Shown here: positions 12,001-23,300 of the stretch, in pieces
Position numbering within the stretch: position 1 is the first letter of the stretch
Layout: each line of letters begins with the position of its first letter
Origin: Liolophura sinensis
Lineage: Eukaryota > Mollusca > Polyplacophora > Chitonida > Chitonidae
Length of the DNA: 64,000 nucleotides
NCBI RefSeq assembly: GCF_032854445.1
Contig: NC_088302.1
Span: 50,250,046 to 50,314,045 of the forward strand
Reading direction: 5' to 3'
Notes under the pieces: generated by a model
Told to the model about the DNA's origin: nothing
Seen by the model: the letters and a program-made list of their open reading frames with translations, nothing else
The model's database searches: none
Program-made: the position numbers and the translations under genes

Positions 12001-15000
12001 GGACATTATACGCTAGGTGATTTGAGGATCGCTTCATAATCCCGGGGTCTGGTGCGCAGGACATTTTACACTTTATGGGTAAATGCTCCATAACCTGTTT
12101 TTGTTTGCTTTCCCTTGTTTTACACCTTCAATATGTATTCTACATGCACTGAATTCTTTTCAACAACACAATAACCCAAGAGCCTCCCAGTACTGTGGTC
12201 GCTGTGAGTTCAAGTCCAGCTCATGCTGGCTTCCTCTTCGGTTGCACAGCAACCTGCGGATGGTCGTGGGTTTCCCCAGGGCTCTGCTTGGTTGCCTCCC
12301 ACCATAATGCTGGCTGCTGTCGTATAAGTGAGATATTCTTGTGTACGGCATGAAACACCAATCAAATAAATAAATAAATAAAAAAACCCTTTCCAGTAAT
12401 ATCCATTAGAACAAGTGCCTTATTGTTATTGCCCTCAATAATGGCAGGGACCTATTGCGGGTCAACTCTCATGCACAGGTAAAAAAAGCACATATTTACA
12501 GGCCAAACTTTAGGTAAAATATAGGACTTGGCTCATGAGGAAAATTTTGTGATCATGGTCCTGGATGGGGACATTGCACAAATTGTTTACAGATGGATGG
12601 ACAGAAGCAGGTCAGAACAAATGGATGGACACATATGGCCTATTACTAAATGAACTAAAGCACAAGCAATCTATCGCTAGGAAGAGGGGAGACTTAATTA
12701 ATTCTCCCCCAAATTATTAAACTCCAAAATCAATGAAGTACTGGTGCCTGAAGCAGATGTGGGACACTGGATTGGATAAAACCAAAGTACACTTATCACA
12801 GCAAAAATATACAGAGATATCTATAATAATGAAACTGAGCCTGTCATTTAGTGTTGATGTGACTTGGGATTAGCTGCTGTTACTTACCACCTCCGTACTT
12901 AGCTGCCAGACATGGGAACTGTAGAATGTTGCTGAGGCCACAAACAAACCCCAGACAGCAGAACAGGTAGTCCAAGTTACTGTTCCAGTTAGCCACATCA
13001 TCTGCAGCCTCCTCTCCATCATTGAAACTATCACCATTTGCAGCACCCGTGTCCGAGAGTCCTGCTTCAAACTCACTGTCATCATAGTCCTGGTCACTGT
13101 ACTGCTCCAGGAAAGGTGGATCGTCTTCATTATCGGAGTCTGTCTGCAAATATCATCGGTAAAGATGCGCTTTACCAACTTGTTGTTTTGTGCAATAATC
13201 ATTCATACAAAGTATGACAGGATTGAAAAGTTCTTGGCATGATGAGCTTAGAGAAGATTCTTCACATGGTGATGTTTCTTCTTCAAATACTCACAGCCTA
13301 ATCATCTTTCTGACTCGAGTTTTAACTTCCTTTATTATATATTCATAAGGAGCTGCTCAATTAGTAACCTATATAACAAGCAGATACAAATAGGGCGACT
13401 CACAGTATCTGAGGTGAAAAACGTTTCTGAATCACAGTCCAGGTTTCTCTATAAAGAAAACCTAGCCTTAATCGTAGTGCCTAATTTTAAGACAGGTTAA
13501 TGGCACAAAAAGAGCTACATGCACATTCTAACAGAATGTAAATAAATAAATGTATTTATTTCTTTGCTGTTGTATGCCACATTCAACAAAATTTCCATTA
13601 TAAAATGGCAGGAAACATTATGGTGGGAAGAAACAGGGCAGATCCTTGGGGAAACCTCCAACCATGTACAGGATGCTAGAATGGCTTGTCACGTACACAT
13701 GTACAAGAGAGGAGGAAGCCAGCACAAGGGACAATAACATGTCCACGTAGAACACTCTTTAAAGCCATTAACATTTATACAGCTGTATACATGTACCTGT
13801 CTCCACACAAATAATCATTTCATCCAAAATTTCTAATGAGGCAAATATGACACAATATACCACTATGCAAAAAGAGAAAAACTTTAAAATATTGTATATC
13901 AATCAGGTATCCAATAGTTTCTCCTGTATGCTCTTTAGCATGTTTGTGAGTCTGGGTCAGTCTCTTTGCTACTTAGTGAATGAATTAATAAAGGCCACAA
14001 CACCCCCCTGACCCCTAAAGGCTATGGCCAGTGAGCGGGCACAGATCACTCAAAACATGTACTTACAGCTTCTAAAATAACATGCTCGTGCATCATCCCA
14101 GAGGAGCAAGACACCTCTGTACCTCCAGGACAAGGCATCCACATAAACTTCATTCAATTATTGATTATTGTTGCATGAATCTGCGGAAAATTTCATGATT
14201 CACAATTCCATGTACAACATCAGCTCACCACAATTCCTCGGCAAATCAGACTTCAAACGTAAGTAAGAGAAGATCGATCAAAGGCAAGCTGCAGATATTA
14301 AATGGGTTGTATATGTTTTAACTCTGAATCTAATAAACTACTGAGGAGAGACTTAAAAGCCGGCCTTCTCCCACTCCCTTCAGTTATATATGTGGGAAGG
14401 GTCAGCATACCACCCACCACACCATTGGATACATCTTGTTACATCTTGCCATTATGAAAAAAAAACACATTGGATAAGTTCTGATGTGGTATTTGCATAG
14501 ATTGTATCAGTGTTTGACAATGCAGGAATGATACCTGTAAGAGTACAGTAGACTTACTCTGACTGTAACTTTCAATGTATAGTACTGGCATCCTCACAGG
14601 TCAAGGCAATGACTCTATCTTGGGTCTGGATTCCCTCTGTTTACAGGCACTGACTGTATCCCGATATCTAATTTAGAGACATTGACTGTAGCTTAATGCT
14701 GAAATCCACAACAGTTTAGAGAAACTGACCACAACTTGGCGCTAGAATCCATGTCAGCTTAGAGATGGTGACTGTAACTTTAGGTGCTGAAATCCATGAC
14801 ATGTATAAAGAGAAAATGACTGTAACTTAGAGCTGGAAACCACAACAGACTACAGAAACTGACTGTAAATTAGTGCTGGAATCCACAACAGACTACAGAA
14901 ACTGAGCGTAACTTAGTGCTGGAATCCACAACAGACTACAGAAACCGACCGTAATTTAGTGCTGGAATCTACAACAGACTACAGAAACTGAGAGTAACTT

Positions 15001-18000
15001 AGTGCTGGAATCCACAACAGACTACAGAAACTGACCGTAACTTAGTGCCGGAATCCACAACAGACTACGGAAACTGACCGTAATTTAGTGCTGGAATCCA
15101 CAACAGACCACGGAAACTGACCGTAACTTAGTGCTGGAATCCACAACAGACTACAAAAACTGACCGTAACTTAGTGCCGGAATCCACAACAGACTACAGA
15201 AACCAACCATAATTTAGTGCTGGAATCCACAACAGACTACAGAAACCGACCGTAACTTAGTGCTGGAATCCACAACAGACTACAGAAACCGACCGTAACT
15301 TAGTGCTGGAATCCACAACAGACTACAGAAAATGACCGTAACTTAGTGCCGGAATCCACAACAGACTACGGAAACTGACCGTAACTTACATGTATCACTG
15401 GAATCCCTGGAATCTTACTGTTACCCAGAAAACACTGTCAGTTTACACACAATTACTGTAACCAATTTGTACATTTAAATGTTGCTATCTCTAAGCACAT
15501 ATAGCTATATCTACAATGAGAGATAACATTTTAACAGTCTCAGAACTGGGATATCAGTTCCAATAACAGTGTGAATGGATAAGAAAAAAAGAATCTATAA
15601 CCTTTGTGCAATGGTCTTTATATTACAACTATCGACAGAATTCCCTAATCAAATACAGCCAGATTGTATGCCAGGGTTCTCCCACTCAGGTGGGGGCTGG
15701 GGTAGAGAGACGAGCCTCAGTGCAGACAGGGCATGTTCACAACAATTCCTCCTGACATGCCTGCCAATAACAGTTTTTTCCCCGACATTCTCCTTTATCC
15801 TTACTTACGTGGGATACAACACGATCCATTTCAGGGCCTTCCTGGCAAGATCTAGAGATTTGGGAATAAAAACAATTTTGTGATGTACTGTTTGTAAATG
15901 CGCAGTCACAGATGGTACCATTTTCCAGTGAGTAGCAACCTGATCTAAGTTTCCCATTAACGTGATTGCTTTAGAAGTCTAGTCAGTTCTGAAAGCTCAT
16001 CTAAAACAGCTAGGCAAATTGTCAGTTTCTGGTGAACTTAGCCATATATCTGAACATCACCATCTGTTGCAGTTACCATGGATACCCATTTTTACAAACT
16101 CATTTTTTTTCCTTTTTTTTCTTTTTGTGAGATTTGTCTCTCGTAAAAATTAGAGAATAAATTTATGTTTAATGATTTTGATAAAAAAAATGAATGTTAT
16201 TTTATTAATGAAAATTTATGAAATCTACAGTATATATGTTCCATAATAGCCTACATGTGTTGAGTACAAGTAGGCCTTGAAATGTTCACGAAATATTTTC
16301 ATGGTTTTAGTACATATTAATTTGTTCCTCATTGAAATTAATAATGTTATTTTAAGGTAAGTAAGAACAGATTTGTTAGCAATACTACCCTAGATCTTGC
16401 CTGAAGGAGTCCCATAGACGCAAATAAGTTCCTGTGTCTCGATTTTGAATATTTGTCTCAAACAAACTGGTATATATTCATATGCCCCACATGGGGTTTC
16501 ATGAGAAAACAACAGAAGACTGGGTGGAAACTGAGCAGTACCATTCAGTACAAGTAAATACCAGTAAAGCAAATGCCTCATAATTATTCTAGTCTTAAGT
16601 GGCTCCTAACATCCAAAAAATGTAGACAGCACAAAAGCAATCTTGGTGGGTTTGATGCCCCAAAAATTCAATCCCTTGGAATTCTACCACAATGTGGTGT
16701 GATAAACATGCTGCCCTTCCACAAATGGCAGATCAAGTAGAAACTCTGAGGGCTGATAAATACAATGTGTCTACAGGAAATACATCAACTGGGCGTACAT
16801 CCTACAAAACTAACAATACATACACCTCACGCAACATTCTGAAAGCAGCTTACGTTCCACGTACAGCCTACTAAATCTTGGCCTCGTAACAGATTCTTAA
16901 ATGTCTATACAAAATGGTCTAGAATCGTTACACTATTCTATAAAAGAACAATGATTAGAAGTCAAAGAAAGTAAACAATGTAATAAATGTGGCTGATACC
17001 ATGATCCAGCAGTTTTAATGTCTGAAAAAAGTACAAGTATGTCCCAAGTGTGTAATTTGTGACTCATCAGTCTCTTAAATGTAGAACTTATTTCTGCAGT
17101 GTTTGATCTTTAATGAAACACACTACCAGTATTAACAACAAATCAATATCACAGACATGCACGTATCAATATGTATACATGATTTCAGAAGAGTAGGGGA
17201 GCTCACATACATGAAAATCAATCACCAATGCAGGCCATGTACATGTACTTGTATCTATACCCAGAAAAGGAATGCAATTATCTGAGATGTCTGCCAATAC
17301 CTGTGATACGATATTCAGGGACTGATCTTGCAGAATAGCTTGGTCTCCCATTTTGACTCACAAAGCTGTCCTAATTCACCATTTTTATATATGTAAATGA
17401 CATAAAAGTACGAAAATTTTATCATTTGGGATCCCAAATTCAGGATTGTAACTTAAGGGTGGATGGGTGCACATAAGCACCCACCTCTTAACCAGGGCAC
17501 CCAAAAAGGTTTACTTTAGCAATGATGTTGATCTAGGGGCACTGTTTTTAATTTGACCCCTGAAATTCCTGAACACTTCAAAAACGTACAAGTTCAGGCC
17601 CTGGCATTGGAAAAACTGTGGAGTTGTTGATTTTCAAACTGTCCGAAGCCTCAACTATAGTTCATATGGTCCACATGCAGTTTTAACATCTCTATAAGGT
17701 ATTACCTAACCTAGATTTGATAATGAGGTACAATGGAAGTACACAGATACAAACTGATTGATACTTTGCCCACAGCCCACGTGTAGAAAACCAGACTTGA
17801 TGTCTGATACCCAGTGGGAGATGTAGAAACTCATACAAATTCAGAAGATAAAAAAAGTTTTTGTGCTTGTCTGTACATGTACAAATGCATTAGTAAAATG
17901 GCTCAGTATTTAAGGAGCAATCCAATATGCTGTTGTACATACATGTAAGATGAAAACAAGACAAAATTCTATGAAAAGAAGTTAAAACTTAAAATCTGAT

Positions 18001-20369
18001 GATGAATTCACTCATTTTAATGCCATTTTGTGGACGTTCTGATCTTAAATGTGACTAAGTTATCAACATAGAATTATGCCTATCAAGATTCCAAACTAAT
18101 GAATCTAAACCTGTTGAACCCAAGACATCTGTGACAAACTGTTCCCAAATCAGGGCTTTCAAACCTTCTAGTCAAACATTCCACCCTGTCCTCACACACA
18201 CGTGCAAATACTCGTGAAAATCTACAAGAAATGTTTCCTGCACATAAAATGCAACTTATTAGAATGCATACAGGCCTGTGCTTAAATTGTATGAGGGTCA
18301 CCTTCACACAATTGCACAATGTTACTGGTAATCACTACTTGAATACACAATAAACATGTTTACTTAGTAACCAGCCATAAACAGATGGCAACACTCATCT
18401 GATTCTAGCCTTCACCACATATTGGCTGTCCAAGGCCATCAACATACACAAGCCTGGGGTAACACTTTAGAACTGTTAAACTATGAGGTGTACAGTCTCC
18501 TTTGCTTCTGTCTTCTGGATAGTTCTGTAGGACAATAAATATATTCCCGTGACTTACGACCAAAGTCTTGCATGTTGTCAAGTCAAGACATTTTACCTCA
18601 AAAAGTTCACCAATGATGAGTCTCAATATTACAGCAGGGAATCATGGATAATGACTAGAAGAAACCATGCAGTGAATACATCTCAAAGTGATACTATCTG
18701 TAAATCTGGACTTCAAAGGAAAGAGAAAATCAGATGAACAACCAAGACCAAACCCATCATGCAGTGTTCCATTATACATGGTCTGCTAACTATTGTCCTC
18801 GAAGGGTCTCTTCCATTAAAACTATGGACTAAAATCAGATGGAATGAACTGAAATTTCAACCTTTGCCTTCAAGTTTTCACTGATGGTTTTGTATCCTGA
18901 AACTGATTTCCTTCTGGAATTGATTTCCACTTCAGGAACAGGTGTATTCATATCTAAATTTGACAGGTTTCCTGCTGGAAATCAAAGTAATGCTATTAAT
19001 GGAGCCTACTATTTATTTTCTCTTGCCCTTTGATCATTTTATTTTTTCAAGAAATCAAATCAGGACCATACAAAATTTCTAGAAATATGACTTTGATCTT
19101 GTCATGGAGGTCTGTCTGGACAAATGTCCTGTATAATAAACTGGCTCACATGTCAGGGACAGTATTGCATCTTATCCCATGGATTAAGCTGTACATTACC
19201 CTATACTTCAAATCCCATACTGTGTAATACAGTCTTTGACAGCCTTCAGCAAGTGATCTATTGCTCTATGACAGTATTACCCAAGCACCCAGATAGAATG
19301 TATGTATACAGAACATTTTCACAGAAGTGTATATCAAAGACCGAGCAGAACCAGTTCTAACGGACTGATTGATTGATACTCAGCAATATTTCACTTTTAT
19401 GCCAACAATGTTAATCTGGGTGCAAAAACTTATTTCACAATGGTAGGATGTTTCATGAGTGAAGCAAGCTGTAGTGCTCGGCGTAAACCACCGGTATTTG
19501 ACAGATAACTGATGCACTTTATCACATGTGAAACAGATTTTCATGTGCAGAACAAATTCATGGAAACCAAATAAACATGATGATCATGTATATAAGACAG
19601 TGCAATGCCAAAAATATACCTGCTTTGTTTCCATCCTGGGGATCTGATAACAAGATTTATGAGTACATGTAAGACTTACTTCCACAAGATCGGCATCCTC
19701 CATCATGGACACCTTCTCCAGTGTACACAAACTGTCGCTGTCACCAGGCTTGTTGGTGCCAATGGATGAGACACTGGCCACACCTGCAGAACCCGCATCA
19801 CATCTACCTATGCTGCTCTTGGTTGTTTCTGCCACTATTCCAGCTGACATGGATTTACACCTGGCGCTGTTAGATAATCTTTCTGGTTCAGCTACAATCT
19901 TCACTGACAGGGGTCTGTGACTGGCACTTTTAGAAGCACTATCAGTTTCAGCCATTAGTTTTACAGCTTTTTCAGCTTCGCAGTTCCCTGAAAAGACTGT
20001 TTCAGATGAAATTCTTACAGACAGTGGTCTGTGGATGGCGCTGTTGTACAGGCATTCGCTTTCACACTTTTTTCTTTTTGAAACTGGTCGCGTGGAAGCA
20101 CTTCTTGAATGACCAAGAGTTTCAGCCAAAACTGCCTTGGATACTGGCCTAACAGGGACAGCTTTAGTGGAACATCCTGATTCAGTAAGAACTTTTTTTG
20201 AAACAAATCTTACACATGCAATTCTGTGCAGATCTTCACTCTCAGTAACTGTTCCCTTTGAAGAGGAACTGCAACCGCTAGGTTTTGTCTGAAGTTCAGT
20301 TTCAGCAACAGCTCCCACTGAAACTGCTATTTTCTCACTACTTTTAAGTGAACCAGCACTATCACCCAT
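143..20369 (-). CDS. SLC6-family sodium/chloride-coupled solute transporter, partial gene (exons joined; continues off left edge)
   Basis: Coding exons in transcript order are 20369-19680, 13143-12888, 5229-5098, 3529-3404, 3204-3075, [TM4 exon not located], 1119-985 and 246-143. All have GT-AG borders and the located neighbours agree in phase. Family knowledge: SLC6 proteins are 12-TM plasma-membrane symporters that use Na+ and usually Cl- gradients to import amino acids, GABA, monoamines or osmolytes. What is seen: TM1 (about residues 289-314) with GFVCGLSNILQFP, TM2 with VYLETVIGQFSGHGPIKSW, TM3 with WIVYYLGLMFSP, TM5 with LLIRSCFVEGAVEGI, and TM6 with MWWDVSRQVFFSLGLGTGAL. The TM1 position that is Asp in monoamine carriers is Gly here, which argues for an amino-acid-type substrate (inference). 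Oddities are a tail of about 285 residues before TM1, LQFP instead of WRFP in TM1, and a cysteine-free second extracellular loop. The gene spans over 20 kb. The exact subfamily is not recognised. Confidence 0.92.
803..915 (+). repeat. SINE 5' half (tRNA-derived head)
   Basis: It contains an A-box-like TGGTCTACTGG and a B-box GAGTTCAATTCC, then AGCTAATGATGG. This is the head of the same SINE family, with the 3' half missing. It lies in the SLC6 intron just downstream (minus sense) of the TM5 exon. Confidence 0.72.
985..1119 (-). CDS. SLC6 transporter coding exon: TM5 and extracellular loop 3
   Basis: The acceptor CTGTTTCTTTTTCAG is followed by 45 codons beginning VLYILIPLPVILIISLLIRS and continuing CFVEGAVEGIRFYLTPNWYN LICPE, then a GTGAGT donor in phase 0. 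It aligns without gaps to the SLC6 TM5 block (vvYftatfPyvvL.iLLiRGvtLpGA.eGi.yYL.P.w..L..p). The preceding exon should encode TM4 and end in phase 0. Confidence 0.94.
1791..2078. repeat. G-rich minisatellite, unit about 21 bp
   Basis: About 13 tandem copies of GAGGCAGGGGGGATGTACC plus TCT, with the G run varying from 3 to 7. It lies in the SLC6 intron expected to hold the TM4 exon. Several frames stay open by chance (Pro-rich on the minus strand) and are not genes. Confidence 0.95.
2151..2382. repeat. Imperfect tandem duplication, about 155 bp
   Basis: The segment GGAGAAGACA...CTGGACATC...CAGGGACAACAC...GGTCAC occurs at 2151 and again at 2302 with scattered substitutions. It directly follows the G-rich array. 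No coding role is seen. Confidence 0.75.
3075..3204 (-). CDS. SLC6 transporter coding exon 5: second extracellular loop
   Basis: The acceptor CTTGATTTCAG joins in phase 1 and the exon ends in phase 2 at GTGAGT. It encodes AINPVNYSQSSSVLDEGP, then KRPFEANSPNRYTLHSSHSG and ILF. The end resembles the SLC6 motif before TM4 (F..R.L..S.GI). The loop is short and lacks the conserved disulfide cysteines and the PW..C...WNT..C motif of most relatives. It contains the possible N-glycosylation sequon NYS. The assignment rests on phase, position and the C-terminal similarity. Confidence 0.78.
3404..3529 (-). CDS. SLC6 transporter coding exon 4: TM3
   Basis: The acceptor ATCTGTTTCAG is followed by GLGFAMVLISILISIYHSIY and VTWIVYYLGLMFSPDLTG. 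This matches the SLC6 TM3 pattern (G.gyas..is.l..iYYnvi.aW.lyYlf.sF). Exon length is 126 nt, phase 1 in and out, with a GTATTG donor. Confidence 0.93.
4551..4727. repeat. Two-copy duplication of an AT-rich segment
   Basis: TAATCCTTTAAATGAG...ACCAGTATT...CATAATTTTACTT occurs at 4551 and at 4668. The spacer motif GCAATTTTAATTAATTCC recurs at about 4918. This is intronic. Confidence 0.75.
5098..5229 (-). CDS. SLC6 transporter coding exon 3: end of TM1 region and TM2
   Basis: The acceptor TTCTATTCACAG joins in phase 1 to complete KYGGATFCLAYS, followed by MVVFLCGVPMVYLETVIGQF and GHGPIKSWTIVPLFSG. This is the classic SLC6 TM2 / intracellular loop 1 block (E..lGQ....gpi..W...P...G). It is 132 nt long and leaves in phase 1 at a GTATTT donor. 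Confidence 0.94.
5230..9046 (-). other. SLC6 intron, left part: no gene recognised
   Basis: This is the lower part of the 7.6-kb intron between the TM1 and TM2 exons. It holds AT-rich sequence, homopolymer A/T runs and a 28-bp direct repeat at 7048-7103 (ACACA.GATTCTTAGT.TCACTGATA). A hydrophobic open stretch on the minus strand near 7330-7500 has no acceptor or homology. No coding exon is expected because the flanking phases match. Confidence 0.7.
9047..9096. repeat. (TA)n microsatellite
   Basis: About 25 uninterrupted TA dinucleotides directly after TACATGTACA. It is intronic. Confidence 0.98.
9851..11282. repeat. 58-bp minisatellite, about 24 copies
   Basis: The unit contains GATCTACATTCACAATGCCC, then ATTATGGACCCAATCTAGAT and GGTCTAGGACCTGGGTAT. 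Copies are 57-58 bp and over 90% alike in the centre, with the left end more degenerate. Open frames on both strands across it are by-products. It lies in the SLC6 intron between exons 2 and 3. Confidence 0.97.
11941..12075. repeat. Two-copy tandem duplication
   Basis: GGTGATTTGA...TCGCTTC...GGGGTCTAG and ...AGGACATT occur twice about 70 bp apart, with substitutions. No function is seen. Confidence 0.65.
12166..12383 (+). repeat. SINE, nearly full-length, plus orientation
   Basis: It has the B-box GTGAGTTCAAGTCCAGC, then CAACCTGCGGATGGTCGTGG, CACCATAATGCTGGC, CGTATAAGTGAGATATTC and the tail CAATCAAATAAATAAATA. This is one of the best-preserved copies. It lies 0.5 kb from SLC6 exon 2. Confidence 0.92.
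12888..13143 (-). CDS. SLC6 transporter coding exon 2: acidic linker and TM1
   Basis: The acceptor TTTGCAG is followed by TDSDNEDDPPFL. About 50 acidic residues lead into WNSNLDYLFCCLGF and the TM1 core CGLSNILQFPCLAAKYGG, then a GTAAGT donor in phase 1. The alignment to the SLC6 signature (W..K.-FLLS..GyavGLGNvWRFPyl...NGG) is unambiguous in spacing. The Na+-coordinating Asn of GLxN is kept. The Trp-Arg pair of WRFP is replaced by Leu-Gln. Confidence 0.93.
13541..13728 (-). repeat. SINE, minus orientation, degraded
   Basis: It starts with TAAATAAATAAATG on the plus strand and runs through CATTATGGTGGGAAGAAAC and GAGGAGGAAGCCAGCAC, the reverse complement of the SINE body. Confidence 0.8.
14640..15390. 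repeat. 43-bp minisatellite
   Basis: About 13 clear copies of GACTACAGAAACTGACCGTA plus ACTTAGTGCTGGAATCCACA ACA, with more degenerate copies at the left end. It lies in the SLC6 intron between exons 1 and 2. Confidence 0.95.
15391..19679 (-). other. SLC6 intron 1, right part: no gene recognised
   Basis: The sequence is AT-rich with several ACATGTAC clusters and short open frames of 60-100 codons that match nothing I know. No GT-AG-bounded exon with homology was seen. Confidence 0.65.
19680..20369 (-). CDS. SLC6 transporter coding exon 1: long repeat-built cytosolic N-terminal tail
   Basis: It encodes 230 residues from an ATG in the context GACATGG and ends in VE before a GTAAGT donor, phase 0. 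The tail is Ser/Ala/Val-rich, hydrophilic and without membrane segments. It consists of about eight degenerate copies of a roughly 20-residue module with the pattern S-A-x-x-R-P-[VL]-S-x-[KR]-[IV]-x-[AS]-E, for example SASHRPLSVKIVAE, SAIHRPLSVRISSE and AVPVRPVSKAVLAE. The link to the transporter rests on phase: exon 1 ends in phase 0 and the TM1 exon starts in phase 0 with the acidic TDSDNEDD. No known domain is recognised. Such tails often carry trafficking or phosphorylation sites in SLC6 proteins, but that is inference here. Confidence 0.72.
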
Positions 20370-23300
20370 GTCTCCTTTCAGGAATTTGATCTTAAAGTGG
20401 CAAGATTGGAAAGGTTCATTGGTTTGTATTCTTCAAAAAGAAACAGGTTCCAAATTACTCTTCTGTTTTGGTTACCTCTGAACTCTCTTTTGCAGCCATA
20501 GTTCCATGAAACACATAGTTGGACGTGGAACGTTTATGGATATTTTTAATGGATCCTCACTTTCAACCATTTTCTTGACTGCTTCACAGTTTGTATTAAA
20601 CTAGTTACAGATGAAGATCCTCAGGTTACACTCACTATGCCATCTTCAATTTCGAAAAGACCAAGTTAGTTGTACAAATGATTATAAACACATCAGATTT
20701 CTCTGTCCCTTCCTCATCTGGTGTACAGTCATCACACAGCATTTTTGCACAGCACTAATCTCACAAACAAGAACCTGGGGGGGAAAATGACACACCATGA
20801 TAAACTGCTCAGCCATCAAGGTTAGTTAAATATGAAGGTAACATAGTTTTCACTACTGTACTCAAACATACCCTACTTCTCCTAAAATTTGGGAAAGATA
20901 TTAGTAGTGTTGAAAGTAGAATATTACATTTTTTACCAACCTTTTGGAAAAGTAAAGATATGAGTGTGTTGTTCATTAGATAGTCTGACCAAGTAGGAAA
21001 AAAGAAACACAATATACCTGCTAGAATTACATATACATTGGCTAAAATAAGCAGACATGGTGTCTCAAAATTTAAAAGAAATAGGGTGAATCATTTTCAC
21101 ATTTACTTTTAAATTTAGAAAAAAATGGTATTTTAAGCTTCTATGTTTTAAATGAGGTAGGAACAGAATTACAATATGTAAATGTTGCACTGCAACAAAG
21201 AATACAAAAATGTAAACACGTAAACAAGTAGCCGGATGACAAACTTGCCGTTTCAATAAAATCTTGCATAAAAAGCGGATTCAAGCATAACTATAACTTC
21301 CAATTTCTAAAACCAAAACAAATAAACCGTTAAAAGCCAACCCATAATCAGTTGTTTTCTTGTCCTTACATGTTTTTTATGATGTATTTCAGCCCAAAGA
21401 TTCAGGTTTAACACCAACAATACGTGCCTATGGTTTAATGACTTCAACAGTAATATGTTTACAAACATGTTAAGTATTTCACTGAGAGATTTCTCATATT
21501 TATATTAAAAACACAGGAAAATTGGTATCTTGACTCAAAAAGTTAAAAGACAGAAGTTTTTAAATCAATTAAAAATAAGACATTCAAAACAAACCTTACC
21601 TGAGTTTTTCAGCATCAAAACTCAAGCTGATGCTATCCTATATTCTTCTGTCAGTGAAAGCTGTGTTCAGCGGGATTTACATACATGTATGTTACCACAC
21701 TTCTGTGGAAGGAGACATGCCATGGTCAGTGCACAGGCCACAACAAGCTTTGTAATCGGGCGTCAGATCGTGATTATGAGGGCTATGTGCCCCGGACATG
21801 GTCAGGTGGAGGTGATGGTAAGAACTCACCCAGATCGCCTCGCTGTCTCCAAGGCTGGGTATATCTACGTCATATATCCAGGGGCACTGGAGAGTATTCC
21901 CATGGGGGTAATGGTGGTAAAGATCTTGCACATGCCACAGCCGTTGCTTTCCCAGCGAGACACTCTACATGTAGCCAGTCCAGAATCTGTGCTCTAGCTG
22001 ACACGCCAGCAGAAAAACTATCAAAGACTTCAATCTGGCAGTCAGGTAAAAACTAACCCAGCACAACCACTATTGTCTGACTGCCAGTGGCCAATGGAAA
22101 CTCCCGCTAGATATGCTTGGGATTTCCACAGCTTGTAACGTCAGGAATTAGTAGCTTTGTGAGCCGGCTATTGTTTCTGTGATAGGGCTGGCTATGCTGT
22201 GGAGTAACCGGGTGTGAATCCATGCTACAGGCCTCGCAGGCGGATTGTTATACATGTAGTGAGGTGAAAAAAGATGAGGGGCTTGGCTGGGCTTGGCTGC
22301 TCTTGTCTGGACCCTCAGCACAGTTGTCTACACTACTCGTTAACTGGCTTGGACAGGTTAACGCCTGACTCAGCCAGACCAGCTCAGGTCAATAGACATG
22401 CTCATGTCAGCCTGTCCCTTACTCATCCAAGCACTGAGCCAGCGGAGAAACTCCACCAAAACTTGAAAACCTATTACACTATGAATGACATCACCTGATT
22501 CTGCCACAAATCCTTTAAGCCGCTCACGGATCAATATCAGGCCTCACAATTGGTCGTCAGAATCCGTTCCGATACGCAGTATTTAGAGCACACAAACAGC
22601 AATGCCCTACACCTACTGACCTGAAAATCAACTCCCGGTCCACAGATGATGCATATATTTTAAATGCCCCCAAACTGTTCCTTGCCTGCCATGAATGGAA
22701 CCATGTGCCATTCTTAACATACCATATATCATACAGGTATCAAACTCTATACTTCTTCAGGTACCAATAATTAATCATCAAAACGATCAATCTCAGACAC
22801 AGTCTGACCTTATTCAAAGGTGTCATGTTACACCATAATAAAAATATATATTCAATGGCACGTCAAGTATTCCCCATCATTAAAGCAGCATAAATATGAA
22901 AGTATAGCTGTTATATTCTTATTCTGACAGGTGTATCAAGGAATTTAGTATGGCAAAAAACTTCAACCACTTGGATGAACATAGTAATTTTGATATGGTT
23001 GAAAAACCAGATCATGCATCTATTGGATTTTCCAAGACATGATCACAGATGAAAGCTTCCTTGAGCTCTATTCTGCCTTAATTTCTGATTTTATCATTAT
23101 CTTTTGTTTCTGAGGTCTCCAAACAGGTCCCACGTCAAAACTAATATCTTCCCACCAGCATGTGCTAAATCAGGTACATATATTTTCATACATTCTAGTT
23201 TCCAAACCAGGTTTATGTTCGAAAGTATAAACTGAACAAAAATAAAAGGTACCTTGGAAAAAAAACACATCAGGGCAGATTAACATTTCCTTTACTAATT

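Noticed and set aside
19584..19679. Extension of SLC6 exon 1 past VE into VSLTCTHKSCYQ
   Set aside because: A strong GTAAGT donor follows VE, and phase 0 joins to the TM1 exon; the extension reads into intron.
21530..22056. Overlapping 155- and 123-codon plus-strand frames
   Set aside because: No domain, no splice context and a competing minus frame; kept only as a note on a GC-richer block.
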